Shown here one piece after another: positions 53,370 through 61,385 of a stretch of 63,142 nucleotides of DNA (position 1 is its first letter; every line of letters starts with the position of its first letter). The notes below the pieces were generated by a model that was not told the DNA's origin, did no database searches, and saw only the letters and a list, made by a program, of their open reading frames with translations. The DNA is from a virus, in the IMG/VR virus record IMGVR_UViG_3300021085_000001, positions 1 to 63,142 of that record; one strand, given 5' to 3'. A program made the position numbers and the translations under genes.

Positions 53370-55072
53370 TATTCCCAGGGTAGATTATGATCAGTAGGAT
53401 CCGCTACAGGCATGTAATCACCTGATGCATGGTTCCATTTGAAATGAGCTTCAGCTTGATTCTCACCTAAGTTTTGAAACTTAACTTTGAGAACTTTAAC
53501 TTTAACTGTATTGTTAGCATAATTCCTGTGAACTAATAAACCGTGATAACTAGCATCATACCATTCACCACCACCTTTAATGTTATACATTGTAGGCTCG
53601 TCCATAGTACCGTCGTCTTTCTTATACATTTTAGTAGGGTGTGCTACTATAACAACAAGAACATCATATTTTTTAGCAAACGTTTCAATTCGTGCTAAAT
53701 ATTCCATTGTTGCATCTGTTATAGACATATCACCTGCACCTTTCATTTTAACTTTATTGAAAGGATCAATTACTAAACATTTAATACCTTTACGTTTAAC
53801 AAGCTCAGCACCTTTTTTAAGTACTGCATCAAGATCATAACGTTCAGACTCTATAAAATAAAAGTTATCGTTAACTATATCAAAACAATCATTCCACTTC
53901 TTACTGCCTAAATCTTCTGTCTTAGGCATCCAACCACCAATTTTACGTATTAACTTATGTGCGTGTAAGAATGTAGGTTTGTTTTCTGGAGAAGCAAATG
54001 CTGTTTTCCAACCATATTTCATTTGGTAACCGACAGCCATTCTATCAACAAAGTCAGACTTACCACTACTAGGTACTCCTGTGACAGTAATGAACTGCCC
54101 TGTGTAAGTACTAAATATGTTATCGAAGTTATCAAGACCGACTTGGTAACCTGGTTTAAAACCTTCGTGAATAAATTCTTCAAGTTCATCATTTATATCG
54201 TTTACAGTTACTACATTTTCAAGAGGTACAGCTTTGGCATTATGTATAGCATCAATAACAGCGTTCCGCCCGTCAGCCATAAGCATATCATTAGCATCTT
54301 TGTGAACACCGAAATCTGCCATCCAGCATACTTCCGCGCCAAACCTACGTATAAGCTCTTGTTGAAGGTTTTGACCAGCTTCATCAGAGTCTGTGGCGAG
54401 TATGATTTTTTGTTTATCCTCGAAATATTCAATACAGTTATCAAGATAATCAAGGTTGAGGCGATTAAGAGTAGCCCCGTTGGGTACAGATACCACATTA
54501 GTGATCCCAACATCATAAAGAGAGAGGGCATCCATTTCACCTTCCACAATAACACACCAATCATGGCCAACAATGTTATTGATGTTGTAAAATACTTTTT
54601 CTGCTCCTTTAACAAGTTTGAAATTTTTTCTACCATCTCTAAATTTTGTGTTTATTAATTGATCGTTAATGAAATAATTAAACTGAATTGTATTAACACT
54701 ACTGCTAGTTTGCGGCATCCACTCGGGACCCTCACTAACTTTTAAAGCAGTGAGAGTCTTTTGTGAAATACCACGATTTTCAAACCATTTGATTGCCGCA
54801 TCGCTAAGTTGAGTATTGTTTTTCCATTCAGGCAAAACATATTCTTTATTGCTACCTCCTTTGCGTTCAAATGTATGTAGTTGAAATACTTGGTCACAAT
54901 TCATACAAGTACCGAGACCACGATCCCAATCATACATAGCGCATTTCGCTTTTCTATTCTCGGGTTTCCTATCAGCTGAACATAAAGGACAAACTCCTTC
55001 TTTTTTTCCAGCTTGTAAGTCGTACTGATTGAAAGTTTCAATCTTGTAGCCATTGATCTCTGTTGTGTTCAT
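53369..55072 (-). CDS. Primase-helicase, T7 gp4-like
   Basis: A 567-residue replication protein. A zinc-binding domain has C28-x2-C31 and C56-x2-C59. A Toprim primase part follows: VEGEMDALSLYDVGI (E178) and LATDSDEAG (D228/D230). The C-terminal DnaB-like helicase has Walker A GVPSSGKS (332-339) and Walker B KCLVIDPFN. It unwinds and primes the fork. No DNA polymerase accompanies it, so the host enzyme must be recruited. Confidence 0.9.
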   Translation of the reverse strand: MNTTEINGYKIETFNQYDLQAGKKEGVCPLCSADRKPENRKAKCAMYDWDRGLGTCMNCDQVFQLHTFERKGGSNKEYVLPEWKNNTQLSDAAIKWFENRGISQKTLTALKVSEGPEWMPQTSSSVNTIQFNYFINDQLINTKFRDGRKNFKLVKGAEKVFYNINNIVGHDWCVIVEGEMDALSLYDVGITNVVSVPNGATLNRLNLDYLDNCIEYFEDKQKIILATDSDEAGQNLQQELIRRFGAEVCWMADFGVHKDANDMLMADGRNAVIDAIHNAKAVPLENVVTVNDINDELEEFIHEGFKPGYQVGLDNFDNIFSTYTGQFITVTGVPSSGKSDFVDRMAVGYQMKYGWKTAFASPENKPTFLHAHKLIRKIGGWMPKTEDLGSKKWNDCFDIVNDNFYFIESERYDLDAVLKKGAELVKRKGIKCLVIDPFNKVKMKGAGDMSITDATMEYLARIETFAKKYDVLVVIVAHPTKMYKKDDGTMDEPTMYNIKGGGEWYDASYHGLLVHRNYANNTVKVKVLKVKFQNLGENQAEAHFKWNHASGDYMPVADPTDHNLPWE

Positions 55073-55073
55073 A

Positions 55074-55133
55074 CTAGTCTTCTAAAGTGTTACCGTCTCC
55101 ACTATCGGAGATCCAATCATCATAGTCTCTCAT
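55074..55133 (-). CDS. Possible 19-residue acidic peptide
   Basis: A short frame, MRDYDDWISDSGDGNTLED, fills the 62-bp space between SSB and primase-helicase, ending one base from the primase start. It is acidic, like SSB tails that attract partners. It may instead be untranslated leader; length makes it unsure. Confidence 0.3.
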   Translation of the reverse strand: MRDYDDWISDSGDGNTLED

Positions 55134-55134
55134 A

Positions 55135-55458
55135 TTAAAATGGTAGGTCTGGTTCAGATGCTGCAGCTTGTGCAGGAGAGTAACCTTGTTGAGGTTGACC
55201 TCCACCTTCACGTGGTGCTGGTTCAACATTTTGGCCGTTACTCCATACTACTTTTACATTACCTAAATAAGACTTCGGCAATTTTGCGTCTCGTTCTTCT
55301 TTAGTTTGTTCCGTTTGTATATAACCTGAGTCGCCATATTGGCCGAGTTCATCGTTAAGTACAATAGTAATTGGATAATACTTACCTTTTTTACCTTCAT
55401 AGATTTTACCTTTTTCAATCTTTGTTAGGTCAATGTTTGCTGAAATAATACTAGCCAT
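55135..55458 (-). CDS. Single-stranded DNA-binding-like protein
   Basis: A 107-residue protein with a beta-rich N-terminal body (NIDLTKIEKGKIYEGKKGKY; YLGNVKVVWSNGQN), a Gly/Gln/Pro-rich linker and the end EPDLPF, which matches the acidic-Pro-Phe tip of SSB proteins used for protein recruitment. An OB fold is inferred. Context between recombination and primase genes fits. Confidence 0.65.
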   Translation of the reverse strand: MASIISANIDLTKIEKGKIYEGKKGKYYPITIVLNDELGQYGDSGYIQTEQTKEERDAKLPKSYLGNVKVVWSNGQNVEPAPREGGGQPQQGYSPAQAAASEPDLPF

Positions 55459-55461
55459 AAT

Positions 55462-55629
55462 TTAATAAGTAGATAATTGATTAAACATTCTGCGTAATTG
55501 TTCTTTGTTAGCTCCTGTAGATCTTCTCAAGTTATCTACTGCTTTTGTGTGTGATTGTTTTGAATAAAAATTCTTTTCACTTGTTGTTACTCCTGTAACG
55601 TCGCACGTTCTTTTTCGTGTTCTTGCCAT
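55462..55629 (-). CDS. Small basic protein in replication operon
   Basis: A 55-residue protein. The start at ATG 55629 (MARTRKRTCDVTGVTTSEK) was chosen over a longer in-frame start because the longer form would run through the exonuclease gene. Ends with a basic helix, VDNLRRSTGANKEQLRRMF. Unknown function; DNA binding possible. Confidence 0.55.
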   Translation of the reverse strand: MARTRKRTCDVTGVTTSEKNFYSKQSHTKAVDNLRRSTGANKEQLRRMFNQLSTY

Positions 55630-55639
55630 AATATAAAAT

Positions 55640-56371
55640 TTAAAGGGTTTTCGAAATATAATGTTGGCTAAAATCGCCATCGCCATTGACAAAGTATTCT
55701 TCATAGACTTGTACTGCATTTGAAACTTTATTCATTCCAGACTGAATAAATCTATCACTGCAATCAAACAAACCTAATTGATGAGTTTTCTTATCAACGA
55801 CTATAAATACTAAATCATATCCAAACATTTGTGAATATATATAAGCTTGACTGTCATAGTTAAATCTATATGCTGAATTAGTAAACTTTGTAATGTCACC
55901 TGTTGTTTTTAAATCTATAACCAGTTGGTGAGTATGGTTAACGATATCAGCTTTACCTTTCCACGTCATGCCCTCGAGCTCTACTAAGCCAGGTACTTCG
56001 TATTCAACATTGCCTTCTTGTATTAAGTCCCTGAATAATTCATTACCTAACACAGCCTCACGCATTAATTCAATTTCATCTGCTTCTTTTTCTAGAAGAC
56101 AAATATCACTGCCACTTACTTCTTTGTAAGCTTTAGTGTTCCGTGTAGACGCTTTAACAATTTTGTACTTTTCAAGCTTATGAGGCTCAAGGATGCATGT
56201 GTGAAAATATCCGCCTATAACCATCGCTGTAGTAGGTGGGGACTGCTTCTTGAAATCAAGAGGATTATTTAAAAGTGCCATGATGTCACTATTACTTAAA
56301 TACGTTTTACCAAAATCTCCGTAATAGTTTTCGTCATCACGCAACTTTTCTAATATCTCTTGTTTATCCAT
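55640..56371 (-). CDS. RecE-like PD-(D/E)xK exonuclease
   Basis: A 243-residue protein. The motif series YLSNSDIMALLNNPLDFKK, GKADIV ... LVIDLKTT and FNYDSQAYIY corresponds to PDDEXK exonucleases of the DUF3799/RecE type, with the D and E/D-x-K residues in place. Together with the ERF protein it overlaps, it would form a two-component recombinase that resects and anneals phage DNA ends. Confidence 0.8.
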   Translation of the reverse strand: MDKQEILEKLRDDENYYGDFGKTYLSNSDIMALLNNPLDFKKQSPPTTAMVIGGYFHTCILEPHKLEKYKIVKASTRNTKAYKEVSGSDICLLEKEADEIELMREAVLGNELFRDLIQEGNVEYEVPGLVELEGMTWKGKADIVNHTHQLVIDLKTTGDITKFTNSAYRFNYDSQAYIYSQMFGYDLVFIVVDKKTHQLGLFDCSDRFIQSGMNKVSNAVQVYEEYFVNGDGDFSQHYISKTL

Positions 56372-56948
56372 TCTTTAGTTTATTTAAAATATCTGTGCTC
56401 ATTAAATATGTTTGTTGTAGCGTTTCAATCTTTCCACCATTAGATAAAAACTTTTTAGCTTTATCAATGTTAGCTTCTGTTATCTCTGGTTTAACTTTTG
56501 CATTTGCATTATTAGCACCAGGTATTGTTCGATTGATAGCACCTTTACCGTGATTATTAGTTGCGTCAGCGTCAGCTGTGTCATCAATGAGTAATAAATT
56601 ACCTAATGCATACTTTTTACCATAACTCGATGCTGAGCCAAATTGCTGTGGTGTTTGCATACCTTTTTGATTAAGATCTACACCAACAACCGCTGTTGCT
56701 TCAATTGATGTTTCGCCGTCGTGTATAGCAGCTTTTGATACGATCATAGGAGGATGTTTTTCTCCATTAAACATATCCGATGGCTGCTCACTGATTGTGA
56801 AATATACACCGTACTTTTTGTTAAAGGGTTTTAAACCTTCAAGTATATCTTCAGCAGAGCGGAAGTTATACTTACCAAAAGAATTAAAACGAGACTTCTT
56901 CGCTTTAAATTCTTGTTGAATTAAACTTAATTTTTCATGAATTGTCAT
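56364..56948 (-). CDS. erf: ERF-family single-strand annealing protein
   Basis: A 194-residue protein with the ERF core: FNSFGKYNFRSAEDILEGLK, FTISEQP, VVGVDLNQKGMQTPQQFGSA and SYGKKYALGNLLLIDDTADA. It anneals complementary single strands during recombination and genome circularisation or replication. It overlaps the exonuclease start by eight bases; the C-terminal helix region is short, as common in phages. Confidence 0.85.
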   Translation of the reverse strand: MTIHEKLSLIQQEFKAKKSRFNSFGKYNFRSAEDILEGLKPFNKKYGVYFTISEQPSDMFNGEKHPPMIVSKAAIHDGETSIEATAVVGVDLNQKGMQTPQQFGSASSYGKKYALGNLLLIDDTADADATNNHGKGAINRTIPGANNANAKVKPEITEANIDKAKKFLSNGGKIETLQQTYLMSTDILNKLKNG

Positions 56949-57202
56949 ACTTTATTTAATTTGTGCCAATCCTTATTGGCGAGTTTAATTGTTCGTGTAC
57001 CATAAGATCTTGCATTTGTCTTATAGTATGTATTATGATAATCTTGTTCAATTTTTTGATTAAGTTGTTCTTCTTTATCATAATTAAGTTTATCTGTTTG
57101 ATAAACATTATCAATGTTATAATAGTCTAATGCTTCAGATAAGTTTGTCGCATCGCCTCTATCAATTATATCGTCTTCGACGTCATATATTTTATTATTC
57201 AT
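56945..57202 (-). CDS. Unknown protein, first gene of the recombination operon
   Basis: An 85-residue hydrophilic protein, MNNKIYDVEDDIIDRGDATN ... TIKLANKDWHKLNKV. Only one Met is present, so the start is fixed. It begins four bases downstream of P2 copy C, leaving almost no leader. Function is unknown. Confidence 0.55.
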   Translation of the reverse strand: MNNKIYDVEDDIIDRGDATNLSEALDYYNIDNVYQTDKLNYDKEEQLNQKIEQDYHNTYYKTNARSYGTRTIKLANKDWHKLNKV

Positions 57203-57205
57203 TAC

Positions 57206-57241
57206 TATAGTATATATTACATAAAAATAGCAAAAAGTGTA
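57206..57241 (-). promoter_or_regulatory. P2 promoter-like motif, copy C
   Basis: Read on the minus strand: TACACTTTTTGC, then TATTTTTATGTAATATATAC. It fills the short gap between the sigma gene stop and the start of the 57202 gene. It matches the copies at 27537 and 62786 almost throughout. It would start a leaderless or very short-leader message into the recombination-replication operon. Confidence 0.65.
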
Positions 57242-57973
57242 CTATTTTTCTAAAAATTTTGTTAATATTTCCTTAATTTTTTCTGACTGCATCTTACTCA
57301 ATGCTTTAGCTTTTGTTTTCTTTATCCATATAATAGACTTATGAAACCAATTAGCTATTTCAGATACTGGAACCTTTTTGTCATAAGGTTCATCAATACC
57401 ATAATATTTCCTAAGAACATCAGCTTCAAAAGGAGAAAGTATTTCGCTCATTACATGATTAAGTACTGTATTTAAGCGGTCGTTTTCATACCCAGAAATT
57501 TCATCGACAATATCTAAATATTCATGATTGAAGAATGAAGAAAATGTTCTTGTTAAAAATATATCAGTTTGATAGTTGGCATCGTATTTACCGTTGTAAG
57601 CATCTCCGTGTGGTTTTAATTGATAATAAGCTTCAGGTATACGTATTGTGTCTCTATCTCTAGCAATAGCTCTTCTTATGCCGTTTTTTATATTAAGCTT
57701 TAAATAGTTAACTATTATAGCTGGTTTTTCAACCTCAGGAGCACTATTTATAAGCTCCCAGTCAAGATTATTCCAAGCTCTATAAAAAGATACATAACCT
57801 TCTTGTAAAAGGTCGTTTAAGTCCAATACGCCAACACGTGCATAAGATCTTTCAAATGAGTTAGCTATTGATTTAGGCCATTCAATGTATTTCGATCGAA
57901 TAGGGTCTTTATCAGCAAAACTTTTCATTTGGCTTAAGTGTGATTTATATGTAGGGTGGCTGTACCATTTCAT
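57242..57973 (-). CDS. Sigma-70-like RNA polymerase sigma factor
   Basis: A 243-residue protein. DLNDLLQEGYVSFYRAWNNL (51-70) is a sigma region 2-type core-binding helix pair; RDRDTIRIPEAYYQL lies before a variable middle, and SPFEADVLRKYYGID, VPVSEIANWFHKSIIWIKKT and KALSKMQSEKI form a region 4 helix-turn-helix. It probably redirects host polymerase to phage promoters. It is preceded by a small basic gene at ATGA and followed by a P2 motif. Confidence 0.8.
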   Translation of the reverse strand: MKWYSHPTYKSHLSQMKSFADKDPIRSKYIEWPKSIANSFERSYARVGVLDLNDLLQEGYVSFYRAWNNLDWELINSAPEVEKPAIIVNYLKLNIKNGIRRAIARDRDTIRIPEAYYQLKPHGDAYNGKYDANYQTDIFLTRTFSSFFNHEYLDIVDEISGYENDRLNTVLNHVMSEILSPFEADVLRKYYGIDEPYDKKVPVSEIANWFHKSIIWIKKTKAKALSKMQSEKIKEILTKFLEK

Positions 57974-58200
57974 ATTCTTAATAATTTTAGTCTTCTACTG
58001 TATTTTCTAATTAATCCAGCTTTATGTTTAAGCTTTTTAATAGGTATACGACCTTTTATGGTGCCTTCTAAGACATCATCTACTATCTCGTTACGCAATA
58101 TCCTAATTGATAACCAAAGATGCTCAGCGTGGTCTTTTTTCCGTGCGTTTCTTCTTAGTAGATTTCCGAGCCTCTTTAAGTTTTTCAGTAATTTTTGCAT
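57970..58200 (-). CDS. Small basic protein coupled to sigma factor
   Basis: A 76-residue basic helical protein, ending IKKLKHKAGLIRKYSRRLKL. The ATGA overlap suggests coupled translation with the sigma gene. The N-terminal 20 residues are low-complexity Leu/Arg/Lys and may start later. Unknown function; a nucleic acid or polymerase-binding role is possible. Confidence 0.6.
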   Translation of the reverse strand: MQKLLKNLKRLGNLLRRNARKKDHAEHLWLSIRILRNEIVDDVLEGTIKGRIPIKKLKHKAGLIRKYSRRLKLLRI

Positions 58201-58312
58201 AATTTATTGTTGTTAAGTGCTTGTAAATTTTAATACTCATATATTTTTTTTATTTATTAGTTATGGGTCTGACAAAGTATCGTTTGAAATATCGGTTTGT
58301 GTATAGCATGAT

Positions 58313-58417
58313 TTATGATAATGATATTAAAAGCCTAATGCCTTGGTTAACGTTTCCTTTGAAAGTAATTGGTGTTTCATATTTATCTTTATATTTTATT
58401 TCTATTTCTTTATTCAT
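58313..58417 (-). CDS. Possible short protein downstream of ligase
   Basis: A 34-residue frame, MNKEIEIKYKDKYETPITFK then GNVNQGIRLLISLS, overlaps the ligase stop by eight bases. The sequence is protein-like and has a coupled start, but is very short and without known family. Confidence 0.4.
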   Translation of the reverse strand: MNKEIEIKYKDKYETPITFKGNVNQGIRLLISLS

Positions 58418-59252
58418 AATTACGAAATGCTTTAGCTCGAGGAAAACGATAAGCACCAGCTGGTGTACGCTCGAAGTACTCGAAGGTTAGTTTTTTATTA
58501 ATGAAGTAGCCACGTGCAGCCCAGATATCTTTACGTTTTTGTATTGTAAGCGTAGGCCATGGCACTTCAACTACTCGATTGTCTGAATCAACACCGAGGA
58601 ATTTACCAAGACCGCCTTCGAACTTTCCTTTACCTTCGACGAAGCCAGTAATCGTAATCTCAGTGTCTGACCAGTCTTTGACTTTTTGTAAGTTGTTTGA
58701 TCGTCGTTGGTCATATGCGCCGTTTGTTCGTAAGATAGATCCTTCATAGCCGTTGTTTTTATTTATTGTGTGAAATGATTGTAATTTTTTATCAGATGAT
58801 ACAAGCTTTGTATCTACTTCTTGAATAGAACGCCAGCCGTATTTGGATTTGAATGATGCAATGTTAAGTGTTCTGTTTATAAAATCAGATGACGCATTGT
58901 CGCTATCAAACATATCGTAGCAATGAAACTGCAAGTGACTAGCAGATTCAAATTTGTCAGCTTGCGTTGGTTTTTGTTTACGTACTAACGAGATGATCTT
59001 ATTAAAATTATCGCGATAATTATGATTATAAAGCTCCCCATCCAAAGTAATGGTAGGATTATCGATGAAGAATTGTTTAAGCTCTGTAGTAATGTGTTTT
59101 GCATTGTAAAATGGTTTATGGTTGCGAGAAAATGCACCGTGTTTATTAATGTAACAACGTACACCATCTAGTTTAGGTTGTACGAAGTGTATGTTTGGCC
59201 ATGCAATTTTAGGTGCAATTGGTTTAGCTAGCATTACTTTAAAGTCTGTCAT
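58410..59252 (-). CDS. ATP-dependent DNA ligase
   Basis: A 280-residue T7-like ligase. The start at ATG 59252 (MTDFKVMLAKP) was chosen; an ATG seven codons upstream is also possible. Motif I KLDGVR with adenylated K27, motif III LDGEL (E73), motif IV YEGSIL (E170) and motif V K190VK are present. It seals nicks in replication and recombination. A short C-terminal OB domain (about 195-280) is seen. Confidence 0.88.
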   Translation of the reverse strand: MTDFKVMLAKPIAPKIAWPNIHFVQPKLDGVRCYINKHGAFSRNHKPFYNAKHITTELKQFFIDNPTITLDGELYNHNYRDNFNKIISLVRKQKPTQADKFESASHLQFHCYDMFDSDNASSDFINRTLNIASFKSKYGWRSIQEVDTKLVSSDKKLQSFHTINKNNGYEGSILRTNGAYDQRRSNNLQKVKDWSDTEITITGFVEGKGKFEGGLGKFLGVDSDNRVVEVPWPTLTIQKRKDIWAARGYFINKKLTFEYFERTPAGAYRFPRAKAFRNYE

Positions 59253-59571
59253 ATTCTTGTTTGTATTTTTCATATATTTCTTTTAATTCTGCAAATAATT
59301 CGTATTTTTCTTGTTCTAATAGTTTTCTACCCTGATCTTCAATAGAATCCATTTTTTGTTTTATTAAATCTTTAGGTGTTAGGTTTTTTATATTACCAAA
59401 CCCATCGACTTGATATGTATGAAATTCTTCAGGACTCATAGGCTCGAATGTTTCTACAGTTTCAGATGCTTTTTGTATTAATATTCTTTCAGCATTTATA
59501 TATGCGGATGTCATTTTAGTTATATCCCATTGTGCTTTTATTCTATCAAATGTTATTTTATTTGCTTTCAT
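59239..59571 (-). CDS. Unknown helical protein upstream of ligase
   Basis: A 110-residue protein starting MKANKITFDRIKAQWDITKM and ending with a coiled-coil-like helix, LKEIYEKYKQEYDRL. It overlaps both the ligase start and the end of the 59558 gene, so it is part of one coupled operon. No family recognised. Confidence 0.6.
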   Translation of the reverse strand: MKANKITFDRIKAQWDITKMTSAYINAERILIQKASETVETFEPMSPEEFHTYQVDGFGNIKNLTPKDLIKQKMDSIEDQGRKLLEQEKYELFAELKEIYEKYKQEYDRL

Positions 59572-59761
59572 TATCACTATTAATTATATCTTGTAACGTA
59601 TTTATTTTTATATTAGCTTTATCGCTCCACTCAATTACAGCATCTTTAGGATAGTATTTAAGTATATCTTCAATAGCTTTGTCCATTACAAAATCCGAAA
59701 CTTGTGTGTTTATTATATATTCATACCATTTGTCTTTATATAATACTTTAAGTGTGCCCAT
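59558..59761 (-). CDS. Small unknown protein after P1-6
   Basis: A 67-residue protein, MGTLKVLYKDKWYEYIINTQ ... DAVIEWSDKANIKI. It is the first gene after P1 copy 6, with an expected leader of about 44 bases. It heads the ligase-sigma operon. Function is unknown. Confidence 0.6.
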   Translation of the reverse strand: MGTLKVLYKDKWYEYIINTQVSDFVMDKAIEDILKYYPKDAVIEWSDKANIKINTLQDIINSDNESK

Positions 59762-59809
59762 TTAATTCGTAGTTATAAAAATCGTTAAACATTTCGTTAA
59801 TTTCTTCGG

Positions 59810-59846
59810 TTATATTATCACTTGTGTATACCATTTGTAACGTATT
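59810..59846 (-). promoter_or_regulatory. P1 promoter, copy 6
   Basis: Minus strand AATACGTTACAA (59846-59835) and GTGATAATATAA (59821-59810), with 17 bp between TTACAA and TAATAT. It directly follows the stop of the 59847-60005 gene and should serve 59761 and onward, including ligase and sigma. Confidence 0.85.
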
Positions 59847-60005
59847 TTATTCTTTTATATTAGATTTAAAGTATTCTCTTACTTCATTCATGCGAGATAA
59901 TCCCATATCAAAAGCATTGTATACATAATTAACTTTAGCATCAATAGTTTTTAATGCTTTAATATTGTTTACTCTATCTAGTTGTGCAGTTTCTAATTCA
60001 GTCAT
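59847..60005 (-). CDS. Small unknown early protein
   Basis: A 52-residue helical protein, MTELETAQLDRVNNIKALKT ... VREYFKSNIKE. It follows the 60007 gene stop by one base and ends at the edge of P1 copy 6. Unknown function. Confidence 0.6.
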   Translation of the reverse strand: MTELETAQLDRVNNIKALKTIDAKVNYVYNAFDMGLSRMNEVREYFKSNIKE

Positions 60006-60006
60006 A

Positions 60007-60294
60007 TTATTGTGCGTTTAAGTCAGCTAGCGATTGTAATAATTCAACGCCAGTTGGTTTGTTATATTTTTCTTCTTTTATCATTCTTTGTATTTCTACT
60101 ATCTTAACACAGTCTAGTATGTAACGCCATGTGTCAATTTCTTTACATTTGAATGCTTGTTGTGCTTCGATCATTTCTGTAGTATAACTCATATATGGAG
60201 TTTCACGTTCAAGTGCGTTCATTTCAATTTGAATAAAACTTATTTTAGATTCAGCTTTGTGTATAGCACGTTCGTGTATTTGTTTATCGTTCAT
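60007..60294 (-). CDS. Small unknown early protein
   Basis: A 95-residue helical protein. The start at ATG 60294 (MNDKQIHERAIHKAESK) was chosen since it follows the previous stop directly; a start nine codons upstream would overlap that gene. Ends TGVELLQSLADLNAQ. Unknown function. Confidence 0.6.
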   Translation of the reverse strand: MNDKQIHERAIHKAESKISFIQIEMNALERETPYMSYTTEMIEAQQAFKCKEIDTWRYILDCVKIVEIQRMIKEEKYNKPTGVELLQSLADLNAQ

Positions 60295-60295
60295 A

Positions 60296-60487
60296 TTATA
60301 ATCTTTTGTAAATGTTTTCAATTATTGTTTTGATTGCCAGGCTTTTAGCCAATTCAAAGTCGTCGCCAGATAAATCAGCATCATCCATTTGCCAAGCTAC
60401 AATTTCGTCAAGCTCGTGGAGTACAAAGTCTGTGGTGCGTTCGGCACATTTCATTGCTACTTTAGTAATAGTTGTATTTAATTCCAT
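60296..60487 (-). CDS. Small acidic early protein
   Basis: A 63-residue helical acidic protein, MELNTTITKVAMKCAERTTD ... ELDEIVAWQMDDADLSGDDF. It lies about 16 bases after the expected start site of P1 copy 5. Unknown function, probably early host takeover by position. Confidence 0.6.
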   Translation of the reverse strand: MELNTTITKVAMKCAERTTDFVLHELDEIVAWQMDDADLSGDDFELAKSLAIKTIIENIYKRL

Positions 60488-60507
60488 ATTGTTTATTTTA
60501 TATTCAA

Positions 60508-60544
60508 TTATATTATCACGTTAGCAATTAGTTTGTAACGTATT
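60508..60544 (-). promoter_or_regulatory. P1 promoter, copy 5
   Basis: Minus strand AATACGTTACAA (60544-60533) and GTGATAATATAA (60519-60508), 17-bp core spacer. It overlaps the stop codon of the 60543 gene by two bases and serves the gene at 60487. Confidence 0.85.
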
Positions 60545-60938
60545 ATTCATTAGTAAATTCATCAAATTCGTCTTCATCCATATTAGATTCTAAGTAGTCG
60601 AGCATATAGTACTCGTCAAAGTAATCATCAACATCATAACAGGCAACAGTTACCGTCTCGCTAGAAGGTTTGAAGCAACGCAAGTCGTCAATCGCACTCA
60701 TAATTGCATCAAAGTCTGGTTGATAATAAAATACTTCGTTTTCAAAGTTTAAATTTTGTACGTCTGCTGTTATATAATGTAAATCGTAGCCATCAGCCGT
60801 GTTTATTGTACCGATCTCGATATCTCCATTGCCGTCTACGAAATTAATTTTAGCTTCTTCTTGAAATTTTTGTAGTGTTGTCATGTTATTTTTTCTTTGA
60901 TTTAATTGATTTATTTGTTCTAATTGATATGCATCCAT
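60543..60938 (-). CDS. Acidic early protein
   Basis: A 131-residue protein from ATG 60938 (MDAYQLEQINQLNQR); a start at 60884 (MTTLQKFQEEAK) is possible. The C-terminal third is strongly acidic (VDDYFDEYYMLDYLESNMDE, then DEFDEFTNE), as in DNA-mimic or anti-host proteins, but no known family is recognised. The upstream frame would run through the tRNA-like element and is not used. Confidence 0.65.
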   Translation of the reverse strand: MDAYQLEQINQLNQRKNNMTTLQKFQEEAKINFVDGNGDIEIGTINTADGYDLHYITADVQNLNFENEVFYYQPDFDAIMSAIDDLRCFKPSSETVTVACYDVDDYFDEYYMLDYLESNMDEDEFDEFTNE

Positions 60939-60955
60939 AATTTTCTTTTTTTTAG

Positions 60956-61030
60956 TGGACGAGGCGGGAGTTGCACCCGCGTTTCCGATAGTGTACTTTC
61001 GAACTTTGTCGGTCAATCTACTTCTCGCCC
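60956..61030 (-). tRNA. tRNA-like element, isotype unresolved
   Basis: On the minus strand the acceptor halves GGGCGAG and CTCGTCC pair (one G-U) with discriminator A, and GCGGG-TGCAACT-CCCGC is a full T arm. Total length is 75. The 43 bases between do not form a standard D arm with GG or a 7-base anticodon loop; CCGA pairs with TCGG across an unusually large loop. It may be a degenerate tRNA or tRNA-like regulatory RNA. CCA is partly encoded. Confidence 0.5.
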
Positions 61031-61040
61031 GGTTTTTTAT

Positions 61041-61364
61041 TTAGCTTGCTTCGTTTAATACTTCTTCTAGTTGTGACCACACAACCGTGTCGTCGTTTTC
61101 GGTTAGATAATCATATAAGCAAGCGTAAGCTGCTTGTTCTAAGCTATTTGGTCGGCCAAATAAATCGTGCTCGTTGTAATGGTAGTCACTATTGTTTTCA
61201 AGTATAGCTTCACAATTTGCATAATAGATAACTGAATTGTCAATGTATACATGCATGTACTCGTAGAAATCATCGTGGTCGTTTATTTCGGCACCGTGAA
61301 AAGCATTCCATACTTCTTCGTTAAAATCTTGTTGTAATTCGTTTAGTTTGTTATTGTATTGCAT
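61041..61364 (-). CDS. Acidic early protein
   Basis: A 107-residue acidic protein. The start at ATG 61364 (MQYNNKLNELQQDFNEEVW) was set because the longer start at 61385 would precede the expected P1-4 transcript start. Contains NDHDDFYEYMHVYIDNSVIY and a helix PNSLEQAAYACLYDYLTEND. It resembles short acidic phage proteins of unknown function; DNA mimicry is possible. Confidence 0.65.
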   Translation of the reverse strand: MQYNNKLNELQQDFNEEVWNAFHGAEINDHDDFYEYMHVYIDNSVIYYANCEAILENNSDYHYNEHDLFGRPNSLEQAAYACLYDYLTENDDTVVWSQLEEVLNEAS

Positions 61365-61385
61365 GTTATTTATTTTTATATTCAA

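Noticed and set aside
54023-54658. 211-residue plus frame opposite the primase-helicase
   Set aside because: Antisense to conserved Toprim and helicase motifs; no separate signals.
58124-58240. 38-residue basic frame overlapping the gene coupled to sigma
   Set aside because: The other frame has the ATGA coupling to sigma and a longer protein; a frameshifted fusion of both cannot be excluded, but I saw no proof.
59748-59834. 28-residue frame MVYTSDNITEEINEMF...
   Set aside because: Its ATG lies between the two boxes of P1 copy 6, upstream of the expected transcript start.
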